A DNA stretch of 64,000 bases from Megalobrama amblycephala (taxonomy: Eukaryota > Chordata > Actinopteri > Cypriniformes > Xenocyprididae): positions 38,975,845 through 39,039,844 of the forward strand of contig NC_063049.1 of assembly GCF_018812025.1 (NCBI RefSeq), written 5' to 3'. The notes beneath the pieces were generated by a model. That model saw only the letters and a list, made by a program, of their open reading frames with translations. It was not told where the DNA came from and made no database searches. Position 1 is the stretch's first letter. Every line of letters starts with the position of its first letter. Shown here in pieces: positions 16,380 through 29,709 of the stretch. A program made the translations under genes and the position numbers.

Positions 16380-16463
16380 TTTGTGCGAATAATTGCGAAT
16401 AATCACAAAAGGTGCGTGATTAATCGCAATTAAAAACAATTTACCTATTGACAACCCTAATAT
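16380..16463. mobile_element. Right end of a truncated hAT-like element
   Basis: The reverse complement of the end reads tagggttgtcaataggt, followed by a gattaatcacgcacc arm. This is typical of fish hAT-like repeats with TAGGG(C/T)TGTCAAT termini. The left end is not identified upstream. Confidence 0.55.
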
Positions 16464-16477
16464 ATTATATTTTTTTT

Positions 16478-17202
16478 TTAGTACTGTCCTCCTGAGTAAG
16501 ATATTTTACATAAAAGATGTACAGAATTCACACAGATATACAGAAAATGGGGATGGGGGTGAAAACTTTTGAACAGGATGAAGTCGTCCAAATTTTTCTT
16601 ATTTTAAAGAAATAAGAAAGCAACACAAGCAACACAAGATACTTGCATGTTTCCCGGAAGACAAATTAAGTACAATTTACCTTGATCTTCAAATTCAAAA
16701 GGTTTTCACCCCCGATGCATTAATGCATTGTGTTTCCTTCTGGAGCATCAGTGAATGTTTGAACCTTTTTTAATAGTTTTCCCTCAGTTGTCCTCAGAGT
16801 GAAAAGATGGGTCTCAAAATCATACAGTCACTGCTGGAAAGGGTTCAAATATGCAGAAGATGCTGGAAAATCAAAGAATCTGCAGGACCTGAAGGATTTT
16901 TCTGAAGAATTTTGGGCAGTTTAACTGCTCAGGACAAACAAGGGACTCATGAACAACCTTCACAAAACAAAAAAAAAAAAAAAACAGCCGTAGATCATCC
17001 AGGTAACGACACACATTAAGAATCAATGGTTTCCAAACTTAATTTTATCTATATGTAAACATATTTTATGTAAAATATCTTATTCAGGACAGTACTAAAT
17101 AAAAAATATCATGCAATTGTCATGATCCTTCTTATTTTGTTAAAATGATTAACATTTTTGCGTATTCTGCAAAGGGAATGTAAACTTTTGAACTCAACTG
17201 TA
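16478..17202. mobile_element. Tc1-like palindromic MITE (second family)
   Basis: An arm with agtactgtcc and gatattttacataaaa at 16480-16520 recurs inverted at 17060-17100. The right terminus reads aacttttgaactcaactg followed by TA, a Tc1-type TIR. Internal landmarks (gttttcacccccgatgcatt; tgtttccttctggagcatca) are those of a well-known cyprinid repeat. The outermost left TIR is missing, probably lost at the junction with the hAT end. Confidence 0.75.
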
Positions 17203-18594
17203 TATATAATGAAATCTGCCGTCAATTATTTTCATTATTAACAATTTTAATGTTTATTGTTGCAGTCCAACCTGCACGGCAAGGGATTGGGGTTTCAACT
17301 GACAACTAGATGAAGGCATCTTAGCAAACAAGATGTTACACAACCACTGAACTTGAACATGTCTTGATGCCTTCCAACCTCTGTTTACTGCCTGTGTTTT
17401 TCAGGTTGAGGGCACAGCGCATGTGTTTTGTTCTCTCCTCCTGCTGATCAGGCCGACACAGGGTGTACGAGGAGCAGGAGGCAGATAAACAAGGCAGCCC
17501 ACAGCAGTTACCTCGCTCAGCTGTGATTAGCCGCCTCTGTAACCCAGCACGCTCCGGCGCTAAACCCCGCTGAGTCCGGAGAAAGGAACCCAAGGAACCT
17601 GCAGCAGGCAGGTCGTATCAAACCGCCCCGCGTCGGCACACGTTACGATGCACCTCGAGACGGTAAGGATCTATTTAAAAGTGCCTAGCACACAGGCCTC
17701 GAGCTTTTATCAAACTTTTGTGTTTCCAGGATGCTATTTTCAGCCATTTAGATTGAAGTCATCATTAATTCATGCAAAAATAAAACATTTATGGAAGAGC
17801 CCTCTGACGGTGTTCCTGTCCGAACAAGGAAGCTTTCCAGGTTGTGGTGGCACACCTCCTGCTTTTTCCTCCTGAGAGGCATGTAGATGGGAGGAGGCAG
17901 AAAGAGGGGCATTAAAGAGAGGACAGAATAAACAAAGGATCGAAGCGGTTTGTGCTTCCACCGCACGTTCCTGGGCTCATCTCGCTACACGCGCGCTCTA
18001 TTTTTGGAAGCCTCCCTAGACCAGACAGGAGCAGAGCCTGTACCATCATGGCATTTTAATCAGACCCACAGTGCACCTCTAACTGCACCCAACAACAGGG
18101 GAGTGCTGAAAAACACAGCACTGCAGTTATTTAAGCATGCATGCATCAGGCATTGCAGTCAGGATTACTTCTGCCACTAGTCAACGATTATGACAACTAC
18201 TTATGTGTCACATGACGTGGCGCATTAAGTGTACAGAAGTCTCCAAATAAAAAATAAAAAAAGTAAATCTGTCATGTTTATTATTTTTTTTTTTTTATAT
18301 CTGCAATGTATATAGTTATTTATGTATAGTATATCTGTATTTGTATATTGTCACTAGTAATGTATTTGTTTGTTTTACCTACTTAGGAACTACAGAAGTC
18401 AATTATCAATGATATAATCCAGCATGTTTACATTTTGTATTTTATCCATTTTTTGTCCATCAATGTGCGTTTTAAATAAATATATATTAAATAAATAAAT
18501 ATAACATTACCTATATTTTATTTTGATATTAATAATCATGTTTTTAAGCAAAATTCAAATTACTTATATCATTATAACTTAAACCTTATTGCTT
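17203..18594. other. Mostly single-copy-looking stretch, no gene seen
   Basis: The segment 17.3-18.2 kb is less AT-rich than its surroundings and shows no repeat termini. Short open frames on both strands overlap and have no family motif. It may hold a conserved non-coding element; comparison would be needed. Confidence 0.35.
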
Positions 18595-19177
18595 TTATAA
18601 AACGGTTACCACACAATATAAATAATAAAGCCAAAAATATGCATCAATGCAACTTTAATGAAGTAAACTTTCACTAAAGCCTTCCTTCCGCCGGAAAAAA
18701 TAGTCCCTGACCGTGAACAGCAACAGAAGATACATTATTACGCCATTAGATGGCGGCAAAGACTGTCTTTATGAGTGTGTCAGTCGGTAGCGAAGACTTT
18801 TACATTGAAAAGACTGAATTGTTGTGAACACGGAACAAGACGCAACTGACAAATGATTTGACTAGCGCTGTCAGTTACGGGAAAACCCCTTAACTGTTAA
18901 AAGGACTGTTAAGAACTGTTAAAAGATATTGCAGCAGACATTTAAACAGATTTTTTTATTATGATCTCTTTCTCACAACACTCTTCTACATAATACAGTA
19001 AACACGAATGAACAATATCAACTGAGAACATACAGTTTACGTTGCTAAGAGTGGTTGCTAAGGGTGTTGTGTAGTGATACACAGAACTGTTACGTGAAGT
19101 GGTCAGGCCGTGTTTTATCGTGAATAAAACACAGCTATTGACCAATCAGAATCAAGGACAGGAACTAACCGTTTTAA
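18595..19177. mobile_element. MITE with AAAACGGTTA-type ends
   Basis: The left end reads ataaaacggttacc; the right end in reverse complement reads ttaaaacggttagttcctg. The right arm with gaccaatcagaatcaagg is a recognised cyprinid repeat terminus. Length about 0.58 kb with no coding capacity. Confidence 0.6.
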
Positions 19178-19179
19178 AT

Positions 19180-20170
19180 AATAGTATAATAAATACAAAT
19201 GAATTATATACAATGCATTTGCTTGTTTGTTATTAAGAGAAGTTATTTTTTTCATGCTATGGCCAATAACAGATAAATGGCCAATTTTAAAATTGTATAA
19301 AACAATAAAAACTACAATCAATTATTTTAAAAACATTTTAAAAGTCAATTTAGGCATCACAACATACTAATGTAAAGTATTCAATTTGTGATTTGCTAAA
19401 TGTTATATTTATCAGTTATTAAATTATTAGTGTTTTTAAAGCATTAGATGAGCATGCACAATTACATATCCCATATAGTTCGACATAATTTGATAACCCT
19501 TACGATATTTTGTCATCAGGACAAAATTCTAAATGAAAAGATCAACTGTACCCTGTAGACCAGAAGCAGAACACATTCACATAAACAGACAGAGACGGGT
19601 ACAGAAACCCCCTGTGTCCCAGGCACATATGTCTCTGTGTCTCTGTCTGTATCATATCCTGATCCAGATTCATATTCACATATGCAGACAACAGATATGG
19701 TAGCAAACATTGCTTCATTTTGGCAGTATGAAGATAAAGTATATAACAGAATTCCCACATCTTTTTAGTCTCATAAATCATGATAAAATAAAAAATGAAA
19801 TCAAAGCGATCGCATGAATACCAAGTGATTTCTAAATATGTTGTAGCCTAACAAGACAAACCGAAATTTGAAAACTTTCTCATTCATTTTTAAGATTCTA
19901 ATAATTTTTCAAATCCTGATAATCACAATTCTAAAGTCAACATAAATTGAAACCCCTTTTGCTTCTCTAATGTGTTTCTGAGTTTCTGAATTTATATAAA
20001 TAGAATTTATTAGATCTTGAAAAGTGGGCATTACATACCAGAATGGAGCATGTTTGCTAAAACAAAGTTGTTAATCGGCTATCGGTTAACATTATCCAAT
20101 GGTTTGCACAGCCTAAGCTTTTGGAAAAACTTGTAAAGATGAACCATGCAGAAGATCAGAAATGTATTTT

Positions 20171-20204
<34 letters not shown>

Positions 20205-20630
20205 GTACATAAAAGTCACTGGGTTCAAAAACATGCAAAAAGTTTTTGTTCTCAATCAAAATCACAGCTGATGTACTATCCACCAAATTTAATTAAAATG
20301 ATTGAGAGTTTAGAAGGTGTTCATGAAAAGTTGAGTGAAAGATTGATAGATGTAGTAGCCTGTGTGTGTGCGTGTGTGTGTGCGCGTGATAGTGAGATGG
20401 ACAGACTGGCTGGCGGTGGCAGATGGCAGAAAGACGACACCAGAGCCTGATGGACTAGATGAGGAGAAGTCCGTCTGTCTGTGTGGCATGAGAACCACGA
20501 TTACACGATCACACACACACACATACACTATTTGTCCCTCTCTGCCAGTACAGTGGCACATGCCACATCACACAGAGGTACATTAGAGTCAACATGAAAC
20601 ACCATTCACAGCCCATTTTACTTCCGTAAT
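19180..20630. other. Non-coding stretch, no gene seen
   Basis: AT-rich DNA with a short TA/CA microsatellite at 20172-20205 and GT/CA runs at 20360-20385 and 20510-20525. No recognisable gene. Confidence 0.4.
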
Positions 20631-20633
20631 CTG

Positions 20634-21500
20634 TAGGGCTGCCCCCTAATAGTCGACTAAATGATAGTCAAAGAGAAGAGGCTTGGGGCCAGATGTACTA
20701 ACAGCTTGTGCCAGCGCAAACCCCTTTTGGTGTTAAAAAACTACTGTAAGGATTTATTAAAGATACGCAGTGAAAATTTAGCGCTGAAAAGAACAGTTAT
20801 TTTTGCGGCTGAACTTATTGCATATGCATTTGTAGGAGTTTCCCTTTCAGACGCAAAATTTATGGGGCGCAAGTATTTAAATGAATAACGCAAGGTGATT
20901 TACTAAGGTTTGTGCTAGTCAAATTACTGGTATTTGCGCCATTATTTAACACCCAAAAAAGCATGTCTTCAACCAGACGCTAATTCGCGCTGCTTTTGGT
21001 AGATTGCGTTGGTCATTATGGAAATGATCCGGCTGTGTCTGTGTTCGTCAGTGCCTAACGCGCAGAACTTTCCAATCCATTGCCGCTTTTTTGGAATTGC
21101 GCTCTCATGCTAATTTGCCCTGTTTAATAAATCTGGCCCTTGGCTGACTAAATTTTAAATTTTAAAGAAAAAGAACAGGAATTGGTGAAGATTATTAACA
21201 CGGCTGGTCCAACGCAACAATATGTCGGGCAGAAATAACAAAAGTGTGGGAAGATTTTGAGAGGGTAAAGAAAGCCCACAAAAATGTGATGAGTGACCTC
21301 AAACATCCACCTTTAAAAGATGCAAGTAGCCTTACGTTAACAACTTATCATGGGCGCTCGCTATAACATTAACCTAAATATGCGCTAGACTAAAAGGCGT
21401 ATATTCAAGTGCGCATGCGGAGTTTGCAGTTAAATTAGTACTACGAGTACTGCACGCCATGCCATTGCAGAGCAACAAACTTCCTTTCTCATAATATGCG
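20634..21500. mobile_element. Left end of a hAT-like element, right boundary unclear
   Basis: The terminus tagggctgccccctaatag followed by tcgactaaatga is typical of a fish hAT family. It is interrupted at 20686 by a smaller MITE and resumes at 21140. No mirrored right end was found, so the element is probably truncated; the end coordinate is approximate. Confidence 0.5.
20686..21139. mobile_element. Harbinger-like MITE nested in the hAT end
   Basis: The left end gggccagatgtactaa and right end tttaataaatctggccc are inverted copies. A 3-bp flank ttg is duplicated at 20683-20685 and 21140-21142. The 454-bp size, GGGCC ends and 3-bp TSD suit PIF/Harbinger-type MITEs, although their usual target is TWA. 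Confidence 0.7.
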
Positions 21501-21691
21501 AAGACAGAGGAAAAAAATAGCGACAGCTAGTCAGGTTGTCCATATTGTTATAGTGTTTCAGTTTGTTACAGTATATTTTATTTGTTTGTTTTTATATAAC
21601 TTATAAACTGAGGTTTCACTGAGTTTTTATTCAATGTTAATGCTATAACTGTCCGTCTGTCTGACTATGTTTGCACTGAAATTTCTGTTTC

Positions 21692-21693
<2 letters not shown>

Positions 21694-21726
<33 letters not shown>
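21694..21726. repeat. Poly-T tract
   Basis: Run of about 33 T. Confidence 0.9.
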
Positions 21727-22670
21727 CCCACACAAAACAAGATGTTTGAGGGGAGGGTTCAAAATGATCAAAAATTTCATAGATTGTTCATTGGTTTTAC
21801 AGATATCTTTACTGATATTCACACTTCTCCACAATCCCCAAGTCCCTAAAGAACAACACTCAATACCACAGGTAAATTACCTAAATATTTTAATCGGTTA
21901 TGGATAAATTATTCAATTGTTTTTAATTTTTTTGATTTTTTTCAAATTATTCATTAACATCCAATCACAATTAAGTATACAGAAATGCTTGACGTAGCAT
22001 TAAAGCTAAATAATAATAATAAAAATAAAATGTATTACTTTTATTATTAAAATGTTAATAATGCATGTTTTATTGTTTTAGTTATAAAACAATAACTATG
22101 TTCTGCATATTAGACACTTCAAAAAAGAAAAAAATTCAAAGGATTTCGGAGTCTTCTGATGAAAAATTATAAAGACTAACTTTGTTCTTCTTCTTTGGAA
22201 AAATTTGCACAGATGAATCGTGCACAAGATAAGAACTTTGTTCTAGGAAAGTAAAAAGGGTCAATTCTGATTTCTCTTGACACAAGGGTCCACAACATAT
22301 TTATCTCAGATCAGCAGCACACAACTAAAACAGTTTACTGAAGCTCAAACCTGAAACCATATGACTGGTGACGTTCTAGACGGTTACGCTGATTCTTATC
22401 TCCATAACGCTCCTGTTCACAGGACACCCCTTCAATCTGTTTTCAACCACCATCACTACTGCCTCAAAACCTCAGAAGAAGAGCAGTGGGTGTGTGTGAT
22501 TCCAGTGAAGTTTTGAAAAGCTCTACTATGTAATGATTTCCCAGGAACAAGGGCTTGCAGGTTAATAAGAAGTAGATATCTAATGAAGTACTGCGTCATG
22601 GTTTCAAGATTAAACTTCCATTATCTTCATGCATCTTCATTTAAAAAAAAATATTAAAATAGTATTTAAA

Positions 22671-22675
<5 letters not shown>
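21727..22675. other. Non-coding stretch, no gene seen
   Basis: AT-rich DNA without recognised repeat ends or convincing open frames. Confidence 0.4.

Positions 22676-22748
<73 letters not shown>
22676..22748. repeat. (TA)n tract
   Basis: Pure TA repeat adjoining Tc1-like copy B, as also seen for copy A. Confidence 0.95.
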
Positions 22749-22751
<3 letters not shown>

Positions 22752-22759
22752 TATATACA

Positions 22760-23612
22760 CAGTACAGTCCAAAAGTTTGGAACCACTAAGATTTTTAATG
22801 TTTTTAAAAGAAGTTTCGTCTGCTCACCAAGGCTACATTAATTAAAAATACAGTAAAAAACAGTAATATTGTGAAATATTATTACAATTTAAAATAACTG
22901 TGTACTATTTAAATATATTTGACAAAGTAATTTATTCCTGTGATGCAAAGCTGAATTTTCAGCATCGTTACTCCAGTCTTCAGTGTCACATGATCCTTCA
23001 GAAATCATTCTAATATGCTGATTTGCTGCTCAATAAACATTTATGATTATTTTCAATGTTGAAAACAGTTGTGTACTTTTTTTTTCAGGATTCCTTGATG
23101 AATAGAAAGTTCAAAAGAACAGCATTTATCTGAAATACAAAGCTTCTGTAGCATTATACACTACCGTTCAAAAGTTTGGGGTCAGTAAGAATTTTTATTT
23201 TTATTTTTTTGAAAAGAATAAGCAATAAAGACATTTATAATGTTACAAAAGATTAGATTTCAGATAAACACTGTTCTTTTGAACTTTCTATTCCTTCAAA
23301 TAATCCTGAAAAAAAATATTGTGCACAAATATTTTGTACAATTGTACACATTAAATGTTTCTTGAGCAGCAAATCAGCATATTAGAATGATTTCTGAAGG
23401 ATCATGTGACACTGAAGACTGGAGTAATGATGCTGAAAATTCAGCTTTGCATCACAGGAATAAATTACTTTGTGAAATATATTAAAATAGAAAACAGTTA
23501 TTTTAAATTGTAATAATATTTCACAATATTACTGTTTTTACTGTATTTTTAATTAAATAAATGTAGCCTTGGTGAGCAGACGAAACTGGTTCCAAACTTT
23601 TGAACTGTACTG
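22760..23612. mobile_element. Tc1-like palindromic element, copy B
   Basis: Starts cagtacagtccaaaagtttg and ends in the inverted form (aacttttgaactgtactg). The two arms fold back over most of their length, with an inner copy of the ttcaaaagtttggggtcagt motif near 23167 separating them. Short internal deletions distinguish it from copy C. TA repeats lie on both sides. Confidence 0.88.
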
Positions 23613-23639
23613 TGTGTTATATATATATATATATATAAA

Positions 23640-25215
23640 AACATGATATAGCTTTCTAAATATTTTAGATATTTATCAACATCAATATTTATCAACATCT
23701 TATCTGCTTATCTGTAACACCTGTCTATATATTGATACGTATGTGTTGATAAATATGAAGAGTAATGAAATACATATAAATTCATTATAATGAATTTATT
23801 TATAATGAACTGAGTCTAGCGCTCAGTTTTTTTCTGTCATTTGGCCAAAATCTCAAATGACAAACGGTAGGCTAAATCACTCTCTGCTCCTCAAATACAT
23901 AAAACATCAGCCTTTATATAGAGAGAGAGTTTCTTGAGTAAAGAAAATGCTGTACTTTCTATTTACTACCCTTGGATGGTCCAAACTGCATGCGGCACTT
24001 TGTTCACGATAGAGGCAGGGTGGAGCTATGAGGTTTTACCGACAGCTTGAGGATATATATGTATATATAGCAGATAGGATATATGGAGGATATATAGTAG
24101 TATTAAAATCTGCAGCATGCAGATGTTCTCATAAATCATGTTCTCATAAAGTGGTAAAAGCCCTTCTATTGATGGGATTGTAGCCACTGTACCATAGCAA
24201 AGCTCATCGCCGTATGTTTACAGTACAGAAGAAGCTTTGAAGACAGATGCCTTATCAGTTCCAAAAATATGCATCTTCAGTCTCATTGCAGATAAAGCTC
24301 TGCTGTCCCACCCTGCACCAGATCTTTCTCACAGACCACCATCAGAACCAGTGAACTGAGGCTAGGTTCCTACACAGTGGGACGAGATATACTCTAATAA
24401 GTTTAAAAATACCTAGCACATAGACACCGGATGAAATAACTCATTGTATTAAGAATAAGTGATTTATTTGTATTCATTTCAGAATTGAATGAATCATGAT
24501 TGTTTATAATCAACATTTGTCTCGCTTCGTCCGCCATCTTTGGCTGCCTTCGAAAGACAAAGCCATTTACACAAACACACACACAGGGGCTAATTACATC
24601 CTCATCTACAAATGACTCCAGCTTAGACTGTTATTAATAAAACTCATTGTTGACATGAAGCAGGGCTTCCTGAGGGCTTAACACATCCGGCCTGCCGCAC
24701 ACAGAGATGCAACGACAGGAATATTTAGGGAATTAAGGCCTGATTCGGGAACAACCAGAGGCACAGAGCTAAAAATAGAGCCTGCAGGCTGCTGGTGACA
24801 CGTCTCTTTGAGGTCACCTCGTCCTGTCTCTCCAGGGCACAGTTTGTATTTGTGTGAAAGGTATTTGTGTACAAGTGTATAACACGAGATCGGTGAAGCC
24901 AAAAAAGAAAGTTCTCTGTATTAACTCTGCATTTGTGAGACTACTCTGTGCTTAATGCACAGTTACATAAGCATCTCTCAATCTCTTTACATAGAGCATA
25001 TACAGGGCTGAGTACTGGATGTCAAATGTTGTTATAATCCCCTCTACCATGCATGTGCAACCCAGACTGTCTGTAATCACAGGATACACCTTCTCATAAT
25101 GTGGTTATCCCATCATGTTCTTTAGAAAACTGCTCCAAAACCTTTCTGTCTGCCTCCTATACAGGCAGCTTCTTCTAAGGCAGCATCCTAACTCATTTGT
25201 ATGTGAATTTAATTT
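23640..25215. other. Non-coding stretch, no gene seen
   Basis: Mixed DNA with TA-rich patches to 24.1 kb, then less AT-rich single-copy-looking DNA from 24.2 to 24.9 kb. No recognised domain in any open frame. Confidence 0.35.
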
Positions 25216-25217
25216 CT

Positions 25218-25830
25218 ACTAAAGTCACCATGAAATCAAAATTGAACATATATGGTTTTATGGGAAATTGCTGCATTTATTATAAATGATTTACCCATAC
25301 CCATTGTTTTTTTGTTTGTTTTTTTAATCATGGGCCGAGCTTAATCTTAGCCTCAGTTGTCAAAGCCCTTGTCTGATGCATAAGGCACACCAAATTGGAA
25401 ACACGTCCAGAGTTTCGAAGTCGTCGTCTGATTGGTTTAATTATACAGGATTTCCAAGAGATGTGTGCGTCACATTCTTTAATGGTCCATCTGAAAACAA
25501 AGCCATAGTGATGCCAAACCCCCAAATGGAAGAAAAAAGCTGTTGTGTTTACAACTGTGACAATGAGCGCTTATCAGGATCAACTAAACACTGTATTTTT
25601 AAAATATGTGTAGTTTGCGGTGCCATTATTGCAGTAAACTTGCACAATGTTCTATATTTTATCAGATGCACACTGGTCTATTATCGTAGGGACATCGACT
25701 TTACATTTTCACACCCTAAACATGACGCAGAACCAAACAAACCGTTATTGGATGCTTTACATGTCGGTCAGACGTTCTCTTGGGTGGTCATGGCCAATGA
25801 AAGCTGCGATGGAGTCCAGACCTTCTGAAG
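25218..25830 (+). mobile_element. Probable DNA-transposon remnant with one recognised end
   Basis: The left end reads aaagtcaccatgaaatcaaa, which I recognise as the start of a common cyprinid repeat. The body contains the THAP-like open frame at 25526. The right terminus is not identified and the boundary is approximate. Confidence 0.45.
25526..25630 (+). pseudogene. Possible THAP zinc-finger remnant
   Basis: ATG at 25526, inside a 150-codon open frame (25376-25828), gives a start containing KSCCVYNCDN and, a little later, KHCIFKI. This resembles the opening of a THAP domain: a Cys pair about four residues apart close to the initiator Met, then an aromatic/Lys segment. THAP domains are found in P-type and Kolobok transposases. 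After about 30 residues no further THAP landmarks (Trp, Pro, second Cys/His pair) are evident, so this would be a truncated first exon. Confidence 0.35.
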
Positions 25831-25849
25831 GTCTGGTTACGAGAGACTA

Positions 25850-25985
25850 TGCCGAGCTGGTCTATAGCTGGTCTAGCTGGGGTTTAGTTGGGCAGTCATC
25901 TACCAGCTGAAAAGTGCCCAAAACCACTCTAAAACAAGCTGGAAGACCAGCAAACCAGCTTGGGCTGGTTTAATCCATTCTAGTT
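25850..25985. repeat. CTGGT/ACCAG-rich inverted low-complexity repeat
   Basis: Repeated gctggtctagctgg on the left and ccagcttgggctggttt on the right, with accag/ctggt words in both orientations. It is of a type common in fish DNA. Confidence 0.6.
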
Positions 25986-25989
25986 GATG

Positions 25990-27889
25990 TTATTTATTAA
26001 TTTTTTTTCAGAAGGGTGAAAATACATAACGCACACAAAGGTAGGGTAAAAATTACTATTAGTAAAAGTACTTCAGTAATGGATGAAATTTTATTTGATG
26101 AAACTGAGCTTATTACAATGCATTTTGGGACTGCATTCTCTGTGAAAGATATGTAATACTGCCTGAATTTGGCCAAAATGAAGTATCTCAGAAGGCAGCA
26201 TAAGGCTGCTTCCTACCTTTTGGAAGAGCCTTCGAATTGGAAGTGTGCCTATGATGCCTTAAAATGCTGTCTAGGTAGGAAGCTGACTAGGTTTTGGAAA
26301 AGAGCTAAAATGAGTTCAGAGCACAAAATGAAATGGAAGAGTTTCTAAGGGAAGGTCTCTGATTTTGTCACTTTTAGTATTTTGTCACTGTTGATGTTAG
26401 GCATACCAAAGATGATCCTATGTACCTTGCTGGCTGACAACTAGTGTTATTTAAGTATTTAAGCATCTGGTCAACTTCGGGGTCTCTATAGGACCAACTT
26501 TATAACGCAACCACTCTACTCTCTACTCCTTTATATTTTGTCCATTTCTTACCAAAAATGGCTTAGATGATCTTTGGACCGAGCCACATAGAAATGAACA
26601 AAGAACATCTTTGTTCAGAAGTTATGATGTTGCGAACTTAATGTCAACCCAAAATTGGTTCAGAGGTTGTATCTCGGCAAAACTTTGATTCATCAAAACG
26701 AAACTCATTGCACTTCACCGGAACCATAATTTGAGGCTACATGCCAAATTTGGGAACAGTGCCACCTACAGGTCATGAGATCTGATTTTTTTTTTTTTTG
26801 GTCATGGATCGGACAACCCATCGTTTGCCATTTTGATTTTTTTTAATAAATTTCAATATTTTTAAACGACTTAACATGTCGGCACAAAATTACGTAAGGA
26901 TCATCAACAGAATGCCCTGAAGGTTCATGACAAGTTTGAAAACAGCGCCAGAGATATAAAGGTTTTTGCAAAAATGCTTATGTCACAAGTTAAGTTACAA
27001 GTTCATGAACTTGATGTCTATGGATTCCTTGTGCTATGCCTGAATCCTAGGATATTTTGCCAGGATCAGATGAGCCATTGGTCTGCCATTTTGTACTCAT
27101 CTTACAACCTCTCTTTGGTAGCATGGCAAACGTGTGTTTTCTGTGGCACACCGTCATAAGCAACAAGCCCCGAACCTTCCAGGTCTTGGGTTTGAGTCCC
27201 GTGTGGAACATGCAGAGACTGCAAGAGGTACTGTGGCCAGAAATGGAGCAAAAGTTGCTTCTGTTAATGACATTGTGTCTTTCTGAGAATGTTCTAATCT
27301 GAACTAATTAAACATAACATGTGGTGCATTTAAATACAAAATCTTCATTTTGAGTTCATTCTGACTTGAACTATTTAACCTCAGCAGCTTTTTATTTTTT
27401 TTACTTAACCACAATAACCCCGCTTGCAATGTTTTAAACCCCAGTTTTTGGCTTTCCCCCAGCATGAGCAACAAATGCTACATTACATACAGTATGACAC
27501 AGTGTTTTCATTATAAATGTGATATGAAGACCACCTAAAAGAAGTCTCTAAGACACACTGGACCCCATTTACACCAGGATCTAGTGCCGTCCATTTGTGA
27601 TCAGAGACAGATGCTAATTTCAGGTATAAACGTGATTTAAGAACAATGCCCGCATGATTGACCATCCATTGAATGGGAAACCTCTTGTAGATCCAGAGGG
27701 TGGTGGGCAGACTGTGGCACAGTGCAGGGCTCATGTGCCAAGATCCCGTTCGTTGGCAGGAGACGAGTGTTTGGCAGGAAGTAAGGGAGATGGTGTGTGT
27801 TGAGGGGGGCGGCACCTGCCAGCAGCCCATCACCTGGTGAGACTGACCAAGCGCACACCCGGTGTACAAGCACAGAGCCACGGCTCACA

Positions 27890-27890
<1 letters not shown>
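25990..27890. other. Diverged repeat-like DNA, no gene seen
   Basis: The segment 26.5-27.3 kb contains words such as gtgccacctacaggtcatga, typical of an abundant teleost repeat. It also has a B-box-like gggtttgagtccc at 27187. I cannot define its ends or class. The rest shows nothing recognisable. Confidence 0.35.

Positions 27891-27892
<2 letters not shown>

Positions 27893-27930
<38 letters not shown>
27893..27930. repeat. (CA)n microsatellite
   Basis: About 19 CA units. Confidence 0.95.
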
Positions 27931-27932
<2 letters not shown>

Positions 27933-27934
27933 GC

Positions 27935-29676
27935 AGCCTTCAACTCTATTTTCAATCTAACACAATTCAGAGCAGACAAAAACCAAGAATGCGTCATCAC
28001 ACTATCCTGCGGAGGAGCATCAGTCATATATGCTATAAAACATCATGAGAGGAGAAGATAAACAATATTTTTTCAACATAAATGGCCTTAGATGACTTAG
28101 AGAATGGTTTTTACAGGCTGATTAACCATCCAATATCACCCAATAATCTAGTAGACTTGGCCAAAATGTTTATTTCCTCACTTTTTCAGTTCTAAAAATT
28201 CTACTGACAGCTTTGTCAATGGAAAGCAAATTTATATCTGACAAAATTATTTGGCAAAAAAAAAATAAACAGCTACAGCTTTTACTTTACCAAGCAAAAA
28301 CATGCATAAAAAAGATCACAGAAAAAAGCATAAATTGACTACAAAATAATCAGTTATTAACATTTTGTTGGTTCCCTCTTGCTTTTGCATGCGTTCATAA
28401 TTTCAGCCTGGCCAAAAATTATGTCCACACAATTTGGCATGTTTCATTGCGTTACCACAAATAAAACAATCGACTCAGAGCACATTTTAATAAATGGGAC
28501 TATGTCAATTTTCCTAGTCCGGACATCACTTTTGGCCACTATTGAATATAAATATATCACTCAGAGAAGCTAATGGGAAGAGAGCTCAGCCTCCTCCGTT
28601 TCCCATCATACAGCACTGAAATCCCTCTCCTGCGATTCTGATAAAGGCTGGGAAACAGATCCAGGCCACTTTAAGCAGCAGGCAGCTCTTCTGCAAATAT
28701 CACAGCAGAATGGATAGATTTGAAACCCAAGCTGGGCTGGGAAGAAAAGGGTTATGAAGTATGGACCCCGAGAGAGGACCTGCCAAAAGCAGAATGACAA
28801 AATATGCCATCCGAGGCAGCAGCTCGTTCGCCCGTCGCTGTACGGGAGGCTTGTTACTCAGAGATCTCGCAAAACCTTATGGTCATTTCAGCTGGTTAGC
28901 AAATACATCATATGAGCAACAGGGTCAGCGTCCCAGAGGCCCAAGCGGCTGCACACAGACACAGCCGGGGCGTTGAGAGACTGCAGTTAAGAGGTGACAG
29001 ACGTGATATACGAGAAGAGGCTGTTGAGAGGGAATGAGATGAAAGATATGTTAATGGGGATCTCAAATAGCAGCTACTGAACGATCTACAGTGGAAGTTA
29101 TTAGATCTCACTTCAATCTTTCTTTCAGAACAGTAAAAAATGTTGCTGAAACTGCTGTTTTCGACTTGTTAAAAGGTGCATTCAGTTAATTTACCATTAT
29201 TACTTAAAAATGTACACATAATTAAATGAATACTACTCACTTTATCTCGATAACCCCTGAACACTTGCTGTGGGCGCTTTAAGTTTTCTGTTGAGATGAA
29301 TTGGTTGTTATGATAAGAAATGCCGAAGTGTTACTAGTATCTCATTTCGCATTTAGTTTGTATCTGAACATAAAAATGTCGATACAATGTAATGTAAAAT
29401 GCTCTAGCTCTTGTTTTATGGCTTTTTTTCCGTTGTCGTCTTTGTTGGTCGGTGTGGTATTTGTCCCGCCCTTCCTCCACTGTGATTGGACGGCTGGGTA
29501 AAAAGTGGTACTGATGAGCACTGCGTTGAACATTTTTCAACTCTCGGCGTCCCGAAAAACAAAAAACAAAAACGGCAAGCGCTCAGCTTGAAATAGACGC
29601 TCAGCCCCACGTCACGTTGCTGGCCTTTTTAAATACCCATTGAAAACAACTGAAAAAATACACTGGCCTTAGGGGG

Positions 29677-29709
<33 letters not shown>

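Noticed and set aside
17648..17671. ATG followed by a GTAAGG donor-like site (possible first exon)
   Set aside because: Only a few codons precede the donor and no partner exon was found.
27170..27215. B-box-like gggtttgagtccc suggesting a tRNA gene or SINE
   Set aside because: No matching A box at the right distance, no cloverleaf and no defined repeat ends.
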